Assembly: GCA_007258455.2 (NCBI GenBank)
Contig: VDFB02252616.1
Coordinates: 118,188,128 to 118,252,127, forward strand
Direction: 5' to 3'
DNA length: 64,000 bases
From: Sequoia sempervirens
Lineage: Eukaryota; Streptophyta; Pinopsida; Cupressales; Cupressaceae
The position numbers and the translations under genes are program-made. Positions 1 to 12,661 of this stretch are shown here, one piece after another (within the stretch, counting starts at the first letter, position 1; every line of letters begins with the position of its first letter). Under the pieces are notes generated by a model. It had not been told where the DNA came from. It searched no databases and was given only the letters and a program-made list of their open reading frames with translations.

Positions 1-1538
1 TAAACTTAGCATATTATGGAACAAATAAATATTTACATGCAATTTAAATGTTTACTTAAAATTTGAAAGTTCCTACTTAAGTTAAATTGAGTTATTGTGT
101 GATTGTTGATGTTATTCTTTAAAATGAGAAATAATATTTAGAAGTTTTGTTTTAAATAATATGGCATGTAGAATGTATTTATGTGATTACTAGTATTACT
201 ATTCCTTATTATGGTTTTGGTATTTTTAGAAACTTGAAGTTGAGTATTCATGTGGTAGTTTGAAAATTTTGGTTCCCCAGAGGCTAGGAGAGTGGAATTT
301 TATTGTTATGTTATTATGATCAAACGATGTTATTCAATACAATGATTTCTCTTCGGATATAGCCTTGCTCAATTTTTTGTTGATTATATGGCATTTTGAA
401 GATTATGATCTATGAATTGATAGAGATGTAAACATTCGTGGTTTTGTTCCTGTGCCTGGTGGCTATCCTTTTCCTTTTGATGTTGAGTCATGTTGTAGAA
501 AGAGTGGCTTGCGATAGGGGCCAAAACCCTAAATGGTTGTTCGGGTAACCTATCATAGGTTTTGTAATCCAATGGAAACCTAACTAATGTACTAGGGGTT
601 GGGTAGTATTAAACATTAATTTAGATTAATTGTATACCTCTCCTATTTTCTTAATGCTCGGTTAGATTGAGGAAAGGTTGAGAAGGCCTGGAATGGCTAG
701 TCACCTATCTTGTCTCAGGTTAAAAGATGGAATGACTCCACACTAGTTTTTATAGGGGCTAGGAATCAGTAGAGATTGCTAAGGTAACTCTTGGAGAGGG
801 CCAGTAGTATAGGAAGATTCACCAAGGTAACCTATCTTGACTATGTGATGACACTCTTTTCCTATTACATGATTGTGGTCTTTTGTAGAGAGTTATCTCT
901 AGATGTGTTTTTCCTCTAGGAGTTTGTTCAATATGGTTCTGACATTGTTATATCGTTATGTGAATGTAAGCCATGTAAATGTATTGTTCTGTATTCTTGT
1001 TTTTTGTTTTGTGGACCTGTCATTGTCTCCTAGCACAGAGGGAGTGGACCTTCAGGTTTCACGTGGTAGGGAGGAAACCGTACTATTACCTTCATTGGAT
1101 ACTCTTACAGATGATACTATACTTGTAGTAGGTTCTTGTTACTTTTTTGTTCGTGACAGTGGACGTTGAACATGCTCAAAGACATGGATGTTAGATATGA
1201 TGAGATCATTATCCTCTTTGTATATTTACCTCATATTTATGAGTGTACTCTTGTATCAATATTTTGATGTAACGAGATTTATGAAAATCTCACTTGTTGT
1301 AATCTGGATATATAAATATCTTGACTATATAAGATTATGAAATTGGATCTTTCATGAATATGTTATGTACTTATGTTTTATGACTTCAATATTATATTGT
1401 GATGTTCTTATTTGTAATGTTTAAGTAACATTGTCTTGGAATCCTTAAGACAGTTATGTAATCGAATGACTTTAAAAAAAAAATCATTAATTTGTTCTTT
1501 ACACTTTGTTTTAATGGAATCCTTGGCAGGGCATTACA
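1..1538 (+). repeat. 5' LTR of the gypsy element (3' part only)
   Basis: Direct repeat of 7526-9063, ending GCATTACA at 1531-1538 just before the primer-binding site. A TATA-like run lies at 1309-1318. Short frames inside this stretch, for example 903-1169, have counterparts in the other LTR but show no coding conservation, so I do not call them genes. Confidence 0.93.
1309..1318 (+). promoter_or_regulatory. Possible TATA box of the LTR promoter
   Basis: TATATAAATA lies about 220 bases upstream of the LTR end and is kept in the 3' LTR at 8829-8838. The position suits the U3/R boundary of a plant LTR. No transcript evidence is available, and AT-rich DNA gives such matches by chance. Confidence 0.35.
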
Positions 1539-1541
1539 GAT

Positions 1542-1558
1542 TGGTATCAGAGCCAAGG
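1542..1558 (+). other. Primer-binding site, initiator tRNA-Met
   Basis: TGGTATCAGAGCC starts four bases after the LTR end. It is complementary to the 3' end of plant initiator tRNA-Met, the usual minus-strand primer of chromoviruses and many copia elements. Confidence 0.93.
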
Positions 1559-1684
1559 TTATAACACTGGGTCCTCTAGACTTGTGAGCCCATTAGGTTG
1601 TCCTTGACATTAGATTTTTTGATGTGTTTTCCTATTTGTTTTGTTTGTCTTATAACAATACTTTCCTTGATTTTGTGTAGGATC

Positions 1685-2998
1685 ATGCCTGGACGTCGTG
1701 GTAGAGGTCGTGGTTGAGGCCGAGGTGGTGGCCGTGGGCCAAACCACCAGGTTACTCCCCCTCAGAGCTCTCATGTGAGCGAACAAGAAGAACAGTTGGG
1801 TCCTTAGTTGGATCAGGCAAGCAAGGAATAGATTCCAGTACATCCAGAGGTTGAGGGAGCACAGTTATGCCCTTTACTGGAGGAGGTCCTTACCCAACTT
1901 GGACCTAGATAGGAAGTTGAATAGGAGGTGGTCAGGGAACGTGATAGATCTTCGAGGAGAGTTGATGATACTGTGCAACAAGATGCCATTATTGCTAGTT
2001 ATATGTGAGATTTTTTGAGGGCATGCCCTCCTACATTTGATGGCATTGGTGGTGGTCTAGAAGCAGAGACCTGGCTAATAGACTTGGGAAGATGTTTTTC
2101 TATGCACCCATATGGTAGCAATACCCAAACTAGATGCACCATCATGAATCTTAGAGGTTTTGCCTCTACTTGGTGGTGTTTGGAGGAGCAAAATCTCCAT
2201 CTGGAGATTGGTATTATCTCATGGGATATGTTCCTGGAGAGATTTAGAGCATGTTTCCTATCTAAGCATTGGAGACAACGACGTGCTGATGAGTTTCATG
2301 AACTACGTCAGATGGATATGTCTATGGAGCATTTTGAGCGCAGGTTCTATGATCTCAAACAATATGCAAGGATTGTGGACGATGAGGTGATGTTGGTAAA
2401 AAATTTCATTAGGGGCTTAAATTCCTGTGTTAGTGGAGGAGTTAGAGTCTTCAAGTCGAAGACTATGGAAGTTGTTGTGGAGAAGGTGCATATTGTGGAG
2501 GAGAATCTGACTATGGCATTGGGTGGACACACAAGAGTTCAGATAGGTAGTGATCCTATTTTAGGTTTTGGTTTGAGAGGTGGTTAGATACAGATAGGTG
2601 GTTCCTCTCAAAACCAGCATGCATCCACTAAGGGTGGACAGCAACAGCAGCGTAATCCACCAAAGAATAAGAATTCACAGTTTCAGCAGGGTAACAGTTC
2701 ACAATTTGGAAAGAACCGTAACTGGTGGCGCAATAAGCACAATCAACAGGATCAACCAATTCAGAGTGCACAGTCTATAGTGAGTAGAGGCAACATTCAA
2801 CAATCTAATGCACCTTCGGGTGGCAGGGGATTTGGTAGAGGTACTGGTTGTTTCTCATGTGCTCAGCAAGGTCACATTGCTAGGAAATACCCTATGCGAG
2901 GTATTTTAGGATATGGACAACGACCGACAACTTCAAATCCAATAGTTGGAGATGTAGGTCATTCACATACATTCTTTGCTACGGTAAATAACCGCTAG
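1685..2998 (+). pseudogene. gag: gag polyprotein of the gypsy element, several stops
   Basis: One reading frame runs from ATG 1685 and encodes the nucleocapsid precursor. The start is an Arg/Gly-rich N-terminus (MPGRRGRGRG), followed by a retrotransposon gag helical domain (about 2015-2500, with the block TWWCLEEQN) and a Gln/Asn-rich linker. A zinc knuckle of CX2CX4HX4C type lies at 2849-2890. The frame is broken by in-frame TGA and TAG codons (around 1714, 1804, 2585 and 2996), mostly explained by C-to-T change at CGA or CAG. The last cysteine of the knuckle is Tyr here (RKYPM), so RNA binding would be impaired even without the stops. Confidence 0.88.
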
Positions 2999-5900
2999 GA
3001 AGATCATTAGAACACTATGGTTGAGTCTTCAGGTTAGTTACAAAGTACCAATGTTACTATTCTCTTTAATTTTGGAGCTACTGATTCATTTATTTCACCT
3101 ACTATTGTTGAGCGATGTGGAATTGTGGCAGTAAAGCAAGGCGATAAGTGGCAAGTAGAATTTTATTTTGGGGTGAAGGTAGCAGTAGAATCCCTTGTTC
3201 GCAAATGTGGACTAAGGATTGGACCGTTATCTACCTCAGTAGATCTTCGAGTTACACCTCTAAGTTCGTATGATATTGTTTTGGGAATGGACTGGTTAAA
3301 ATCTCATCATGCAGTGATTGACTATCGACAGAAGATAGTACATTGTATTGATGATTTTGGTATAGAGGTTGAAATCATTGGTGTACAGAGACCCATCTCT
3401 TTGTGGATAATTTTTGCTATGCATTTGAAGAGATGCCTACATCAGGGTTGTCAGTTGTTTGCAACAATAGTTAATGAATTGGATTTAGGGGAGATTCAAG
3501 AGACATCTCTTGATGATCACCCTATTCTTAGGGAATTCGTAGATGTTTTTCCTAGTGATATTCCTGGTATGCCACTGAAACTTGACATTGATTTCAGAGT
3601 TGACTTGGTTCCTGAAGTAGATCCCATATCTCGAGCCCCATACATAATGACCACACAGGAATTGGAAGAGCTTCATATCCAGTTGGAGGAAATCTTAGAA
3701 TTTTTTTTATTTGTCTTAGTGTTTCCCCTTGGGGAGCACCTATCATCTTCATGAAGAAGAAATACATCTCTTAGATTGTGCATCGTCAATTGAATAAAGT
3801 GACAATTAAGAATCGATATCCTTTACCCAGAATCGATGATCTTTTCAATCAGATCAAGGGAGAAAATGTGTTCTCTAATATTGATTTAAAATCAAGTTAC
3901 CATTAGTTGTGCATTCCATAAGCAGACATTCATAAAATGACATTCTGAACTCGTTATGGGTACTACAAGTTCACAGTAGTACCGTTTGGGTTAATGAATG
4001 CACCATTAGTTTTCATGAGTTTGATGAATGGTGTCTTTCACACATATCTTGATCATTTCTCTCTCATGTTTCTTGATGATATTTTGATCTATTCGAGAAA
4101 TATGAAGGAGCACGAAGAGCATTTGAGACAGGTATTGCAGTGCTTGAGGGAGAATCAGCTGTATGCAAATTTGAAGAAGTGTGAATTCTTCCAAACTGAG
4201 GTGAAATACCTTGGTCATGTGATTTCTAGAAAGGGTATTGTTGTGGATCCTTCAAAGATCCAAGCTATCATTGACTGGCCCGCACCTACCAATGTAGTTG
4301 AGGTTTGTAGTTTTATGGGTCTTGCTGGATACTACAGACGGTTTGTTCAGGGGTTTTCTAGGATTGGGCACCCCATTACTTATCTTCAGAGGAAAGGGAA
4401 GAATTTTTTTTGGACATATCAATGTCAAATGGCTTTTCGGATACTTAAGGAAAAGCTAACTAGAGCACCTATCTTAGTTGTTCATGATCCTGCTAAGGAT
4501 TTTGTTGTTAGCACTGATGCGTCTTTGGAGGGTTTGGGAGCTATGTTGATGCAGGATGGACGTGTGATCACTTATGAGTCTCACAAACTCAAGGATCATG
4601 AACTGAATTATCCCACTCATGATTTGGAGCTTGCTATAGTTGTTCATGCTTTGTTTCGGTGGAGTTTTGAACTTCATTGTGATCACCATAGTCTACAATG
4701 TATATTCACACAACCTAATTTGAATGCTAGGTAGAGACAGTGGATGGAGTTCTAATGTGAATATGATTTTGAGGTGAGATATGTATAGGGGAAAGAGAAC
4801 GTATTGGCTGACACTCTTACTCGGTGAAGACATGAGATTTCTACTGTGACACTTGGAGTTGAGTTGAGGATCCAGATTTTAGCAGCACTTCCTATTGATA
4901 GATTGTATCAGGAGGTGAAAACAAAGATTGGATCAAGTAGACCCTTGGAGGGTAGATTCACAGGATATACTCTTGAGTCAGATGGCTTGTTGCGACATTT
5001 GGGTTGTATCTATGTACCAACTACATAGGGTCTTCACACTCTGATTTTGATAGAGGCACATCGAGGACCTTACTCAGCACATCCTAGTGTTAAGAAGATG
5101 TATGTAGATCTTCAACAGTTGTAATTTTGGGCCAAAATGAAGCGTCATATCACTGATTTTGTTTTGAGATGTCTTGAGTGCCAGAGAGTTAAGGTTGAGC
5201 ATCAACATCCTGCCAGTTTATTATAGCCACATCTCGTTCCTGAATGGAAATGGGATGTTATATCGATTGATTTAATTGTTGGATTACCTATGTCATCACG
5301 CCGACATGATGATATCATGGTTACTGTTGTTAGATTGACTAAGGTAGCACATTTTTCTCCAGTTCGATCATCCTACAATGCTTCCTCTATGGCCAGGATA
5401 TTCATGGAGGATATTGTTCGGTTACATGGAATTCCTCGTAGGATCATTTTAGATAGAGATCCTATGTTTACATCAGCCTTATGGACATCATTACAAATGC
5501 TTTAGGTACTTAGTTGAACTTTACTTCAGCTTATCATCCTGAGACAGATGGTTAGACAAAGAGAGTCAATTAGATTCTCGAGGATATGCTCAGAATGTAT
5601 GTGATGGATCGACAATCACATTGGGAAGATTATTTATACTTAGTGGAATTCACCTATAATAATGGGTATCAAAGTTCCATAGGTATGCCTCCCTTCCAGG
5701 CATTATATGGACGTCCTTGTCATACCTCATTGAGTTGGGATCAACTTGAAGATAGAGTTCTACTTGGACCTGAAATGCTTCAAGATATGGAGCAACAAGT
5801 TGATTGTATTAGAGAGCATTTGGTAGCGGCACAAGATAGATAGAAGAAGTATGCCGCATAGAGTGGATCATCAGTTTTCAGTTGGCGATAGGGTTTTTCT

Positions 5901-6309
5901 TTGAGTGTGACCATGAAAGAGTCCAATCCATTATGGAAAAGGCTCTAAGCTTGCGCCTTGATTTGTTGGACCATTTGAGATTCTAGAGAGGATTGGTCCT
6001 ATGGCGTATCAACTTGCTTTACCACCTAGTTTATCTCTCATTCATGATGTATTCCATGTATCAATTCTTAGACCTTATCATCCAGACATTTCACATGTGC
6101 TCGATTGGAATGTGTTATAGGTAGAGGACGGGTAGATGGCTTTGGAGCCCTTGGGAATTATTCAACGTTGGAGGCTCGCCCTCAGGGGTTGAGATGTTGA
6201 TCAAGTGAGGGTCCAATGGGATCCTAGTGCTAAGGTATCAGCTACTTGGGAGGATGCAACACGCATGCGTGAGCTTTATCCTTATCTATTTGCAGGCTTC
6301 CAGGAGTAA
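2999..6309 (+). pseudogene. pol: pol polyprotein of the gypsy element: protease, RT, RNase H, integrase, chromodomain-like tail
   Basis: Continues the gag frame. Protease is at about 3050-3330; its active site reads NFGATDSF at 3068, so the catalytic Asp is Asn. Reverse transcriptase (about 3560-4230) has FLDD at 4069-4080; the frame shifts in a T-run near 3705. RNase H is at about 4490-4740 ([10 protein letters not shown]). Integrase (about 5040-5860) keeps the zinc-binding HX3H...CX2C region and the Asp of LDRDP, but the catalytic Glu position is Lys at 5559-5561. The frame shifts again near 5510 and 5850. The C-terminal tail ends at TAA 6307-6309 and resembles the degenerate chromodomain of chromoviruses (SATWEDATRMRELYPYLF). 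Many CAG/CAA codons have become stops. No activity is possible. Confidence 0.9.
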
Positions 6310-6317
6310 GCCTTATC

Positions 6318-6330
6318 CTAGGGGGGAGGA
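6318..6330 (+). other. Polypurine tract of the gypsy element
   Basis: The purine run AGGGGGGAGGA directly precedes the 3' LTR start TGTAGTGTCC at 6331, the expected place for the plus-strand primer. Confidence 0.85.
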
Positions 6331-9063
6331 TGTAGTGTCCCTCTAGTTGCAACACTCTATTTGGGTTTGATTTAGTTTGATAGATAGATGCTTTAGTTGA
6401 TTATGATACTATGTTGTTCATTTTCAGATATGACTTCGACATTATGTTATTTTTATACTTCGTGGATGACATGTTTGATATCCTGAACATTTGAATTTTG
6501 TTTGTGAGATGACATTATGGTTGACACATATGTGATATGGATTATGTTGCTTATTAATTTTTATGTGGTTATCATGATGAAATTGTTGTTTATGATATAT
6601 GATGCTCGTCAGTTTTGGTGAAGAACTCATTCATGAGTACCCTGCTACGTTGTGATTCTTCTTCACGATGTGTTTTCTTATATATGTTTATATGTTTAAC
6701 AATGATGTTTCATGCAGATACAGGTACTGGGTATTGGCTCCACTTGCTTGTCAAGTCTGAGTGTAACCTAATCCAATGAAATTATGTTGATCTGAAGGTA
6801 GTGTCAGGTCCTTATTGAGCCATCATTCTTCATTGAACGAGTATCTTTTTGTCACCTGTTGTTGTTGTCTAGTCTTGTTCCTATTTGTAACCTATTCCAG
6901 CTACAGTACTTGAATATAATAGAAAAATTTCAAAGGTATAATAACCTCTCTGAGTTCCATATGCAATCTGCTATGCCAAATTCCATGCCTAGCCATTGTA
7001 TTTGCAGTGTATTATTCGTTTGCTTAGAAAATGTTGATGGTGTTGCAGCATCATTTATCTTTAGTTAATATCTGATTTTCAGATCTTAGATTTTCTTTGG
7101 CCACCATCTCTCATCCCTTAGGATTAAACTTTATAAACTGGGAGTGTTGTGTTATGAACTGTTTATTACACAAACAATTCTTTATCCTTAACTAATTGAT
7201 CTCAGTACGGTTGGCATGTTCATTTGGCCTTTGTTTAATGGCTACAACGAAAGCTCAATATGCTTAATGTCGAGTTTATAATCCTTGTTTGTAAACTTCT
7301 ATGTAAAGTTGATGGCTGATTACATTGATCTTTTCGATGTCTAATGTTCACTTACAGTTTTGTTATTGTATTACAATGCACGTTACTATATATTACCAGA
7401 TTGCATGCGCTTGCTAGTATGCATGAATATGTATTTCCTTACTTTAGTTGCTTAACTTAAACTTGTGTTGAAATCGACATCTTTTTGATATTTCTTAAAA
7501 TTCCAATTTAAATGAATGTTAAATCTAAACTTAGCATATTATGGAACAAATAAATATTTACATGCAATTTAAATTTTTACTTAAAATTTGAAAGTTCCTA
7601 CGTAAGTTAAATTGAGTTATCGTGTGATTGTTGATGTTATTCTTTAAAATGAGAAATAATATTTAGAAGTTTTTTTTTAAATAATATGGCATGTAGAATG
7701 TATTTATGTGATTACTAGTATTACTATTCATTATTATGGTTTTGGTATTTTTAGAAACTTGAAGTTGAGTATTCATGTGGTAGTTTGAAAATTTTGGTTC
7801 CCCAGAGGCTAGGAGAGTGGAATTGTATTATTAAGTTATTATGATCAAATGATGTTATTCAATACAATGATTTCGCTTAGGATATAGCCTTGCTCAGCTT
7901 GTTGATTATATGGCATTTTGAAGATTATGATCTATGACTTGATAGAGATGTAAACATTCATAGTTTTGTTCCTGTGCCTGGTGGCTATCCTTTTCCTTTT
8001 GATGTTGAGTCATGTTGTAGAAAGAGTGGCTTGCGATAGGGGCCAAAACCCTAAATGGTTGTCCAGGTAACCTATCGTAGGTTTTGTAATCTAGTGGAAA
8101 CCTAACTAATGTACTAGGGGTTGGGTAGTATTAAACATTAATTTAGATTAATTGTATGCCTCGCCTATTTTCTTAATGCTCGGTTAGATTGAGGAAAGGT
8201 TGATAAGGCGTGGCATGGCTAGTCACCTATCTTGTTTCCTTAAAAGATGGAATGACTCCACACTAGTTTTTATAGGGGCCGAGAATCGGTAGAGACTACC
8301 AGGGTAACTCTTGGAGAGGGCCGATAGTCTAGGAAGATTCACCAGGGTAACCTATCCTAACTATGTGATGAGACTTTTTTCCTATTACATGATTGTGGTC
8401 TTTTGTAGAGAGTTATCTCTAGATGTGTTTTGCCTCTGGGACTTCTTTCAATATGGTTCTGACATCGTTATGTCGTTATGTGAATGTAATCCAAGTAAAT
8501 GTATTGTTCTGTATTCTTTTTGCTTGTTCTATGAACCTTCCATTGTCTCCTATCACAAAGGGAGTGGACCTTTGGGTTTCACGTGGTAGGGAGGAAACTG
8601 TGCTATTACCTTCATTCGATACTCTTACAGATGATACTATACTTGTAGCAGGTTCCTGTTACTTCTTTGTTCGTGACAGTGCATGTTGAACGTGTTCGAA
8701 GACATGGATGTTAGATATGATGAGATCATTATCCTCTTTTTATATTTACCTCATGTTTATAAGTTTACTCTTGTATCAATATTTTGATGTAACGAGATTT
8801 ATGAAAATATCACTTGTTGTAATCTGGATATATAAATATCTTGACTGTATAAGTTTATGAAATTGGATCTTTCATGAATATGTTATGTACTTATGTTTTA
8901 TGACTTCAATATTATATTGTGATGTTCTTATTTATAATGTTTAGGTAATGTCATCTTGGAATCCTTAAGACGGTTATGTAATCAAATGACTTTAAAAAAT
9001 AAATTATTCCTTTAATTTGTTCTTTACACTTTGTTTTAATGGAATCCTTGGCGGGGTGTTACG
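6331..9063 (+). repeat. 3' LTR of the gypsy element, complete, about 2.73 kb
   Basis: Starts TGTAGTGTCC right after the polypurine tract and ends near TGTTACG at 9057-9063. The second half repeats 1-1538. The terminal CA of the 5' LTR is CG here, presumably a point change. The LTR is unusually long for gypsy. It carries no gene; small frames near 8311-8689 match LTR sequence at 903-1169 and are not conserved as protein. Confidence 0.92.
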
Positions 9064-10521
9064 AGAGTACCCTTAAAATATCTGAATATCCTCTGCATTG
9101 TTGCAACATTAGATTCTTTGGGATCTTCTTGAAATCTAGCTACAAGATAAACTAAATGCATGATATTTGGTTTAGTAGCAGTAATGTATAATAGTCCACC
9201 AATCATTAATCTATACTTTCTTTGACTTGTCTTCGAAGATTCATCATTCTTGCTCAGCTTACAACTAATAACCATAGTAGTACATACCTGTTTAGAGTCA
9301 TCCATCCCAAACTTCTTCAACAATTCCTTAACATACTTAGATTGTTATGAATATAACTTTCTTTGATTGACTAATCTGTAAAACAAGGAAGAAATTCATC
9401 TCCCCGAACATTGACATCTCAAATTCTTTTTGCATATCTTCTGCAAACTTTTTGCATATATCTTCATTCCCTCTTAATATTATGTCATCAACATATACGA
9501 CCAAAATTAAGATTTGTTCACCTTCAACTTTGAAATATAGATTGCTATCTGTAGTATCTTTTATGAATCCTTGCTTTAACAATTATTTATGTAACCTTTC
9601 ATACCAAGTTCTAGGAGCTTTCTTCAATATGCACACCATGTTTGTATTTTCTAAAAACTAAAAACCTTCTGGTTGTTCAATGTATACCTCTTCTTCCAAT
9701 TCATCATTCAAGAATGCAAAATTCACATCCATCTAATAAACTTTCGTTTCTTTATGTGTTGCAAAAGCTAAAATCATCCTGATAGCTTCCATTCTTGTAA
9801 CCGAAGAAATTTTTTCCTCAAAATCTATACCTTCAACCAATGAGTAACCCTTACACACAAGACTAGCGTTGTTCCTGAAAAAATTTTCCATCTTCATTTA
9901 GCTTGTTCTAGAATACCCACTTAGTACCAATCATATCATTGTTTGTTGGTCTTGGGACCAATTCTCAAGTCAAATTCTTCTCTATCTATTCTAACTCTTC
10001 ATTACTTTGACCCAATTCTCATCTTTGCATGCCTCCGTCATTTTTTTGGTTCCACATTAGAAAGTAAATAGAAATTTAATTTTTCCTCTATCATAGAATA
10101 TTTTCTCCTTGTCTACACATCTTTTCTCTTATCTCCAATGATATGATCTTCTAAATGATTCTTTTGCACATACTTAGGAGTCTTAGGATTCTTTTCCATA
10201 GCTTCTTCATCTCCAGCTATCAACTCTTTTCCTTTGTATTTAGCCTTTTGTTCTTCACTACAATGGGATTCATTAGATTCATATCCTTCTACCAATACTA
10301 AACTTTGTTGTGGTTCTTCATCCACTTTGACACTTGCACTCTCAAAAATATTCTTAAATATTTTTTTGTAGCATCGATAGGCCTTGCTTCTTGTAGAGTA
10401 TCCAAGGAAAATTTCTTCATTAGATATTGCATCAAACTTTCCTAAGTTTCCATCTCTTTTGATATATCATTTGCTTCCAAAAATAAAGTATTTCACAGTA
10501 GGAGGTTTACCATACCACGAC
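9064..10521 (-). pseudogene. pol: copia reverse transcriptase and partial RNase H
   Basis: The minus strand from about 10000 down encodes the copia RT with stops. The YVDD catalytic motif (VVYVDDIIL) is in the frame 9582-9337. The frame 9323-9036 holds the conserved copia stretch after RT (YRLMIGGLLYITATKPNIM, then ARFQEDPKE). Its last residues come from the gypsy LTR, so the natural end is 9064. There are several internal stops and at least one frame change between 9330 and 9340. Confidence 0.85.
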
Positions 10522-11160
10522 TCATAGAGAGTCTGAACTATTTTCTCTTGCTTGACCTCTATTAAGAATGTAGACTGTTGTATGAATTTCTTCTCTCCAA
10601 TAGACATCCAAAAGATTAGCTTCCTTCATCATTGTCCTAGCTGCTTCTTGAACTTGCTTCTTTTTCCTTTTCACAACTCCATTTTGTTGAGAAGTTCTAA
10701 GGGTTGATAAATGCCTTCTTATTCCATGATCTTCACAAAAACTATTAAAATCATTTGAAGTAAACTCACCACCTCTATCAGATCTCGAACATTTGATTTT
10801 CATATTCATTTCATTCTCAACCATAGCCTTAAATGTTTTAAAGTTGTCTAGAGCATATTATTTTTTTAAGAAATGTAACCCAAGCCATTCTAGAATAATC
10901 TTCAACTAATAACATGGATTACCTATCACCACATGAGCTTCTAATTCTGGTAGGCCCATATAGATTTGTATGCACTAACTCCAGGAGACATGTGTTAAAA
11001 TATTCTTTTTTCTTGAATCTTTTCTTTGTTTTCTTTCCAACTTGAAATTCTTTGCAGATTGCATTGATAATCTTTGTAATTTCTTTGGAAAATCTCTCAC
11101 AACACCAGTAGAACTTATCCTCACTAGGCTATCAAAATTAATGTGACCCATTCTTCTATG
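10522..11160 (-). pseudogene. copia integrase core, degenerate
   Basis: The frame 10824-10522 carries the integrase block SDRGGEF followed by QQNGVV. The Glu expected shortly after QNGVV is Lys (VVKRKKK, codon 10669-10671), so the DDE triad is broken. The N-terminal integrase part up to 11160 can be followed on the minus strand but has stops. This is the same kind of active-site loss as in the neighbouring gypsy integrase. Confidence 0.82.
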
Positions 11161-11964
11161 TCATAGCCAACTTTCATTAGTTTGAGACATAATGCACTTT
11201 ACACCAGTACCTTTGAGTTGATAGATATTACCTCCTATCCTTGTTCTAGCAACAACCAGAATACCAAAGCTCCCTTTTTTTATTTCACAACCACCATTCT
11301 GAAATACAAGATTATATCTTTTTCTACACATTTTTCCTACACTTAAAAGATTATGTCGGATACCCTTGACATAAAGAACATCATTTGTATTATGCTTTCC
11401 ATGAAAACTAATTGAACCTTTTCCACAGATCTTAGCAGATGTATCATCAAAATTAACAAGACCACCATCATACTTTTCTAGCTTAACAAACTTACTTTTA
11501 TCACTCATTATATGATTTGAGCATCCACTGCCAATGATCCAGTAATTCTTCTCCTCTCTATCATGAAAATCAGTCAACATAGTTCCTTCAATGTTATGAC
11601 CTATTTCTAAAGCACATTCCTTCACACATATTTCAAGATTAATAGAATTAGTTCCAATATTTAAAGCGATGAACAAGCATTCATCACTTCCTTCATCCGG
11701 ATAATCTGATTCTTCATCATCAGATACACCATTATCCTTTTCAACATAATAACTCTTTTTGACAAATCTACCCTTATGATACTTTTGTTTGTTATTAGTA
11801 ACTTTGAGTGGAAATTTGGATGCATAATGACCTATCTTTCCACAATTGAAACATTTGAAAGGTATCTTACCTCTGTATTTTCTAGTACCCTTTTTCAATC
11901 TCCTCACAAAGTTTACTTCTACCTCATCAAGATCATTTGGATTTGATCTATCATCCTTTTCCAC
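11161..11964 (-). pseudogene. copia gag C-terminus (zinc knuckle) and protease
   Basis: A 267-residue frame. Near the N-terminus is a CCHC-type knuckle, CFNCGKIGHYASKF, in which the last Cys is Phe. An acidic linker (DDEESDYPDEGSDE) follows. The protease region reads WIIGSGCSNH, where the active-site Asp is Gly (codon 11530-11532). After it comes the gag-pre-integrase segment (VLYVKGIRHNLLSVGKM). Because both the knuckle and the protease are damaged, I call it a pseudogene although the frame is open. Confidence 0.85.
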
Positions 11965-12022
11965 TTTTTAGAATTTAAAAGAAAATTATTTATTTGTAGC
12001 ATCTTGACCAAAATCTCTCATT

Positions 12023-12472
12023 TCAAAAGAATTTAAAGCTACCAAACATTCGATCTCTAGAATAACTATTCAAATTCCAAGCTTCCTCAATACTAGAAAT
12101 TTTAGGGCTATAAGCTTTAGGAAAATTTCTTAACACCTTTTTCACAACTTTGATTTCATCTAGCTTTCCACTAAGACCATTGATGGCATTGCCAACTTCA
12201 TCAACTTTGAGCATGTAGGCAGTAATATCTTCATCTTCAGATATCCTTAGGGTTTCAAATTTGGCTTTGTAGTTTTGCATCTTCGTTTTCTTGACCTTGT
12301 CATCTCCTTCATAGATACCTTCCAGCTTTGTCTGGATCTCTTTAGCAAACTTCAGACTTATCACCTTTCCAAGTTCAGAATCAGAAAGACCACTCAGTAT
12401 TGCATTTTTTTCTTTTCCATTGTTTTCATAATCCTTGATCTCATCATCACCTATTGGACCACTTGTAGGCAT
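12023..12472 (-). pseudogene. gag: copia gag N-terminal part (UBN2-like)
   Basis: A 149-residue frame from ATG 12472. It has the helical gag pattern of copia elements: TKLEGIYEGDD, then KFETLRISEDEDITAYM and VLRNFPKAYSPKI. It lies about 170 bases inside the primer-binding site, the usual spacing. A stop and frame change separate it from the knuckle-containing frame at 11964. Confidence 0.82.
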
Positions 12473-12644
12473 ATTATAACCTTTTTTAACAAACTACCAA
12501 ACACTAAATCCAAGAGAAACCAAAAAGGACTCCATCCTATATTTTCAGTAGGTAAAATTTATTCTATCGAAAAAAGAAGCTTTGACAACTTTCTAGTGTG
12601 CCATCTAGATCTAGCTCAAGTGATTAAGCTTCTTCCTAAGAATC

Positions 12645-12660
12645 ACATCTCTGATACCAA
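12645..12660 (-). other. Primer-binding site of the copia element, tRNA-Met type
   Basis: On the minus strand TTGGTATCAGAGATG follows the LTR end. Eleven bases match the initiator tRNA-Met complement (TGGTATCAGAG). Confidence 0.85.
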
Positions 12661-12661
12661 T

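Larger units (their letters stand above)
1..9063 (+). mobile_element. Ty3/gypsy chromovirus-type LTR retrotransposon, degenerate, 5' end outside the window
   Basis: The sequence at 1-1538 recurs at 7526-9063. Between the two lie a primer-binding site, gag, protease, reverse transcriptase, RNase H and integrase in gypsy order, then a polypurine tract. A full 3' LTR of about 2.73 kb and an internal part of about 4.79 kb imply an element near 10.3 kb, of which the first 1.2 kb or so of the 5' LTR is missing from the window. My hand alignment of the LTRs shows about 6% difference plus small indels, so the insertion is old. The tRNA-Met primer site, long LTRs and a chromodomain-like C-terminal tail on integrase fit the Tekay/Del branch of chromoviruses, but the branch is inferred. 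The element interrupts a copia element at 9063/9064. Confidence 0.93.

Noticed and set aside
903..1169. Open frame in the LTR with a relative at 8423-8689
   Set aside because: The similarity is only because the two LTRs are copies. Differences fall at all codon positions and the frame has no recognisable domain.
1542..1558. tRNA-Met-like sequence
   Set aside because: Only the short complement of the tRNA 3' end is present; it is a primer-binding site, not a tRNA gene.
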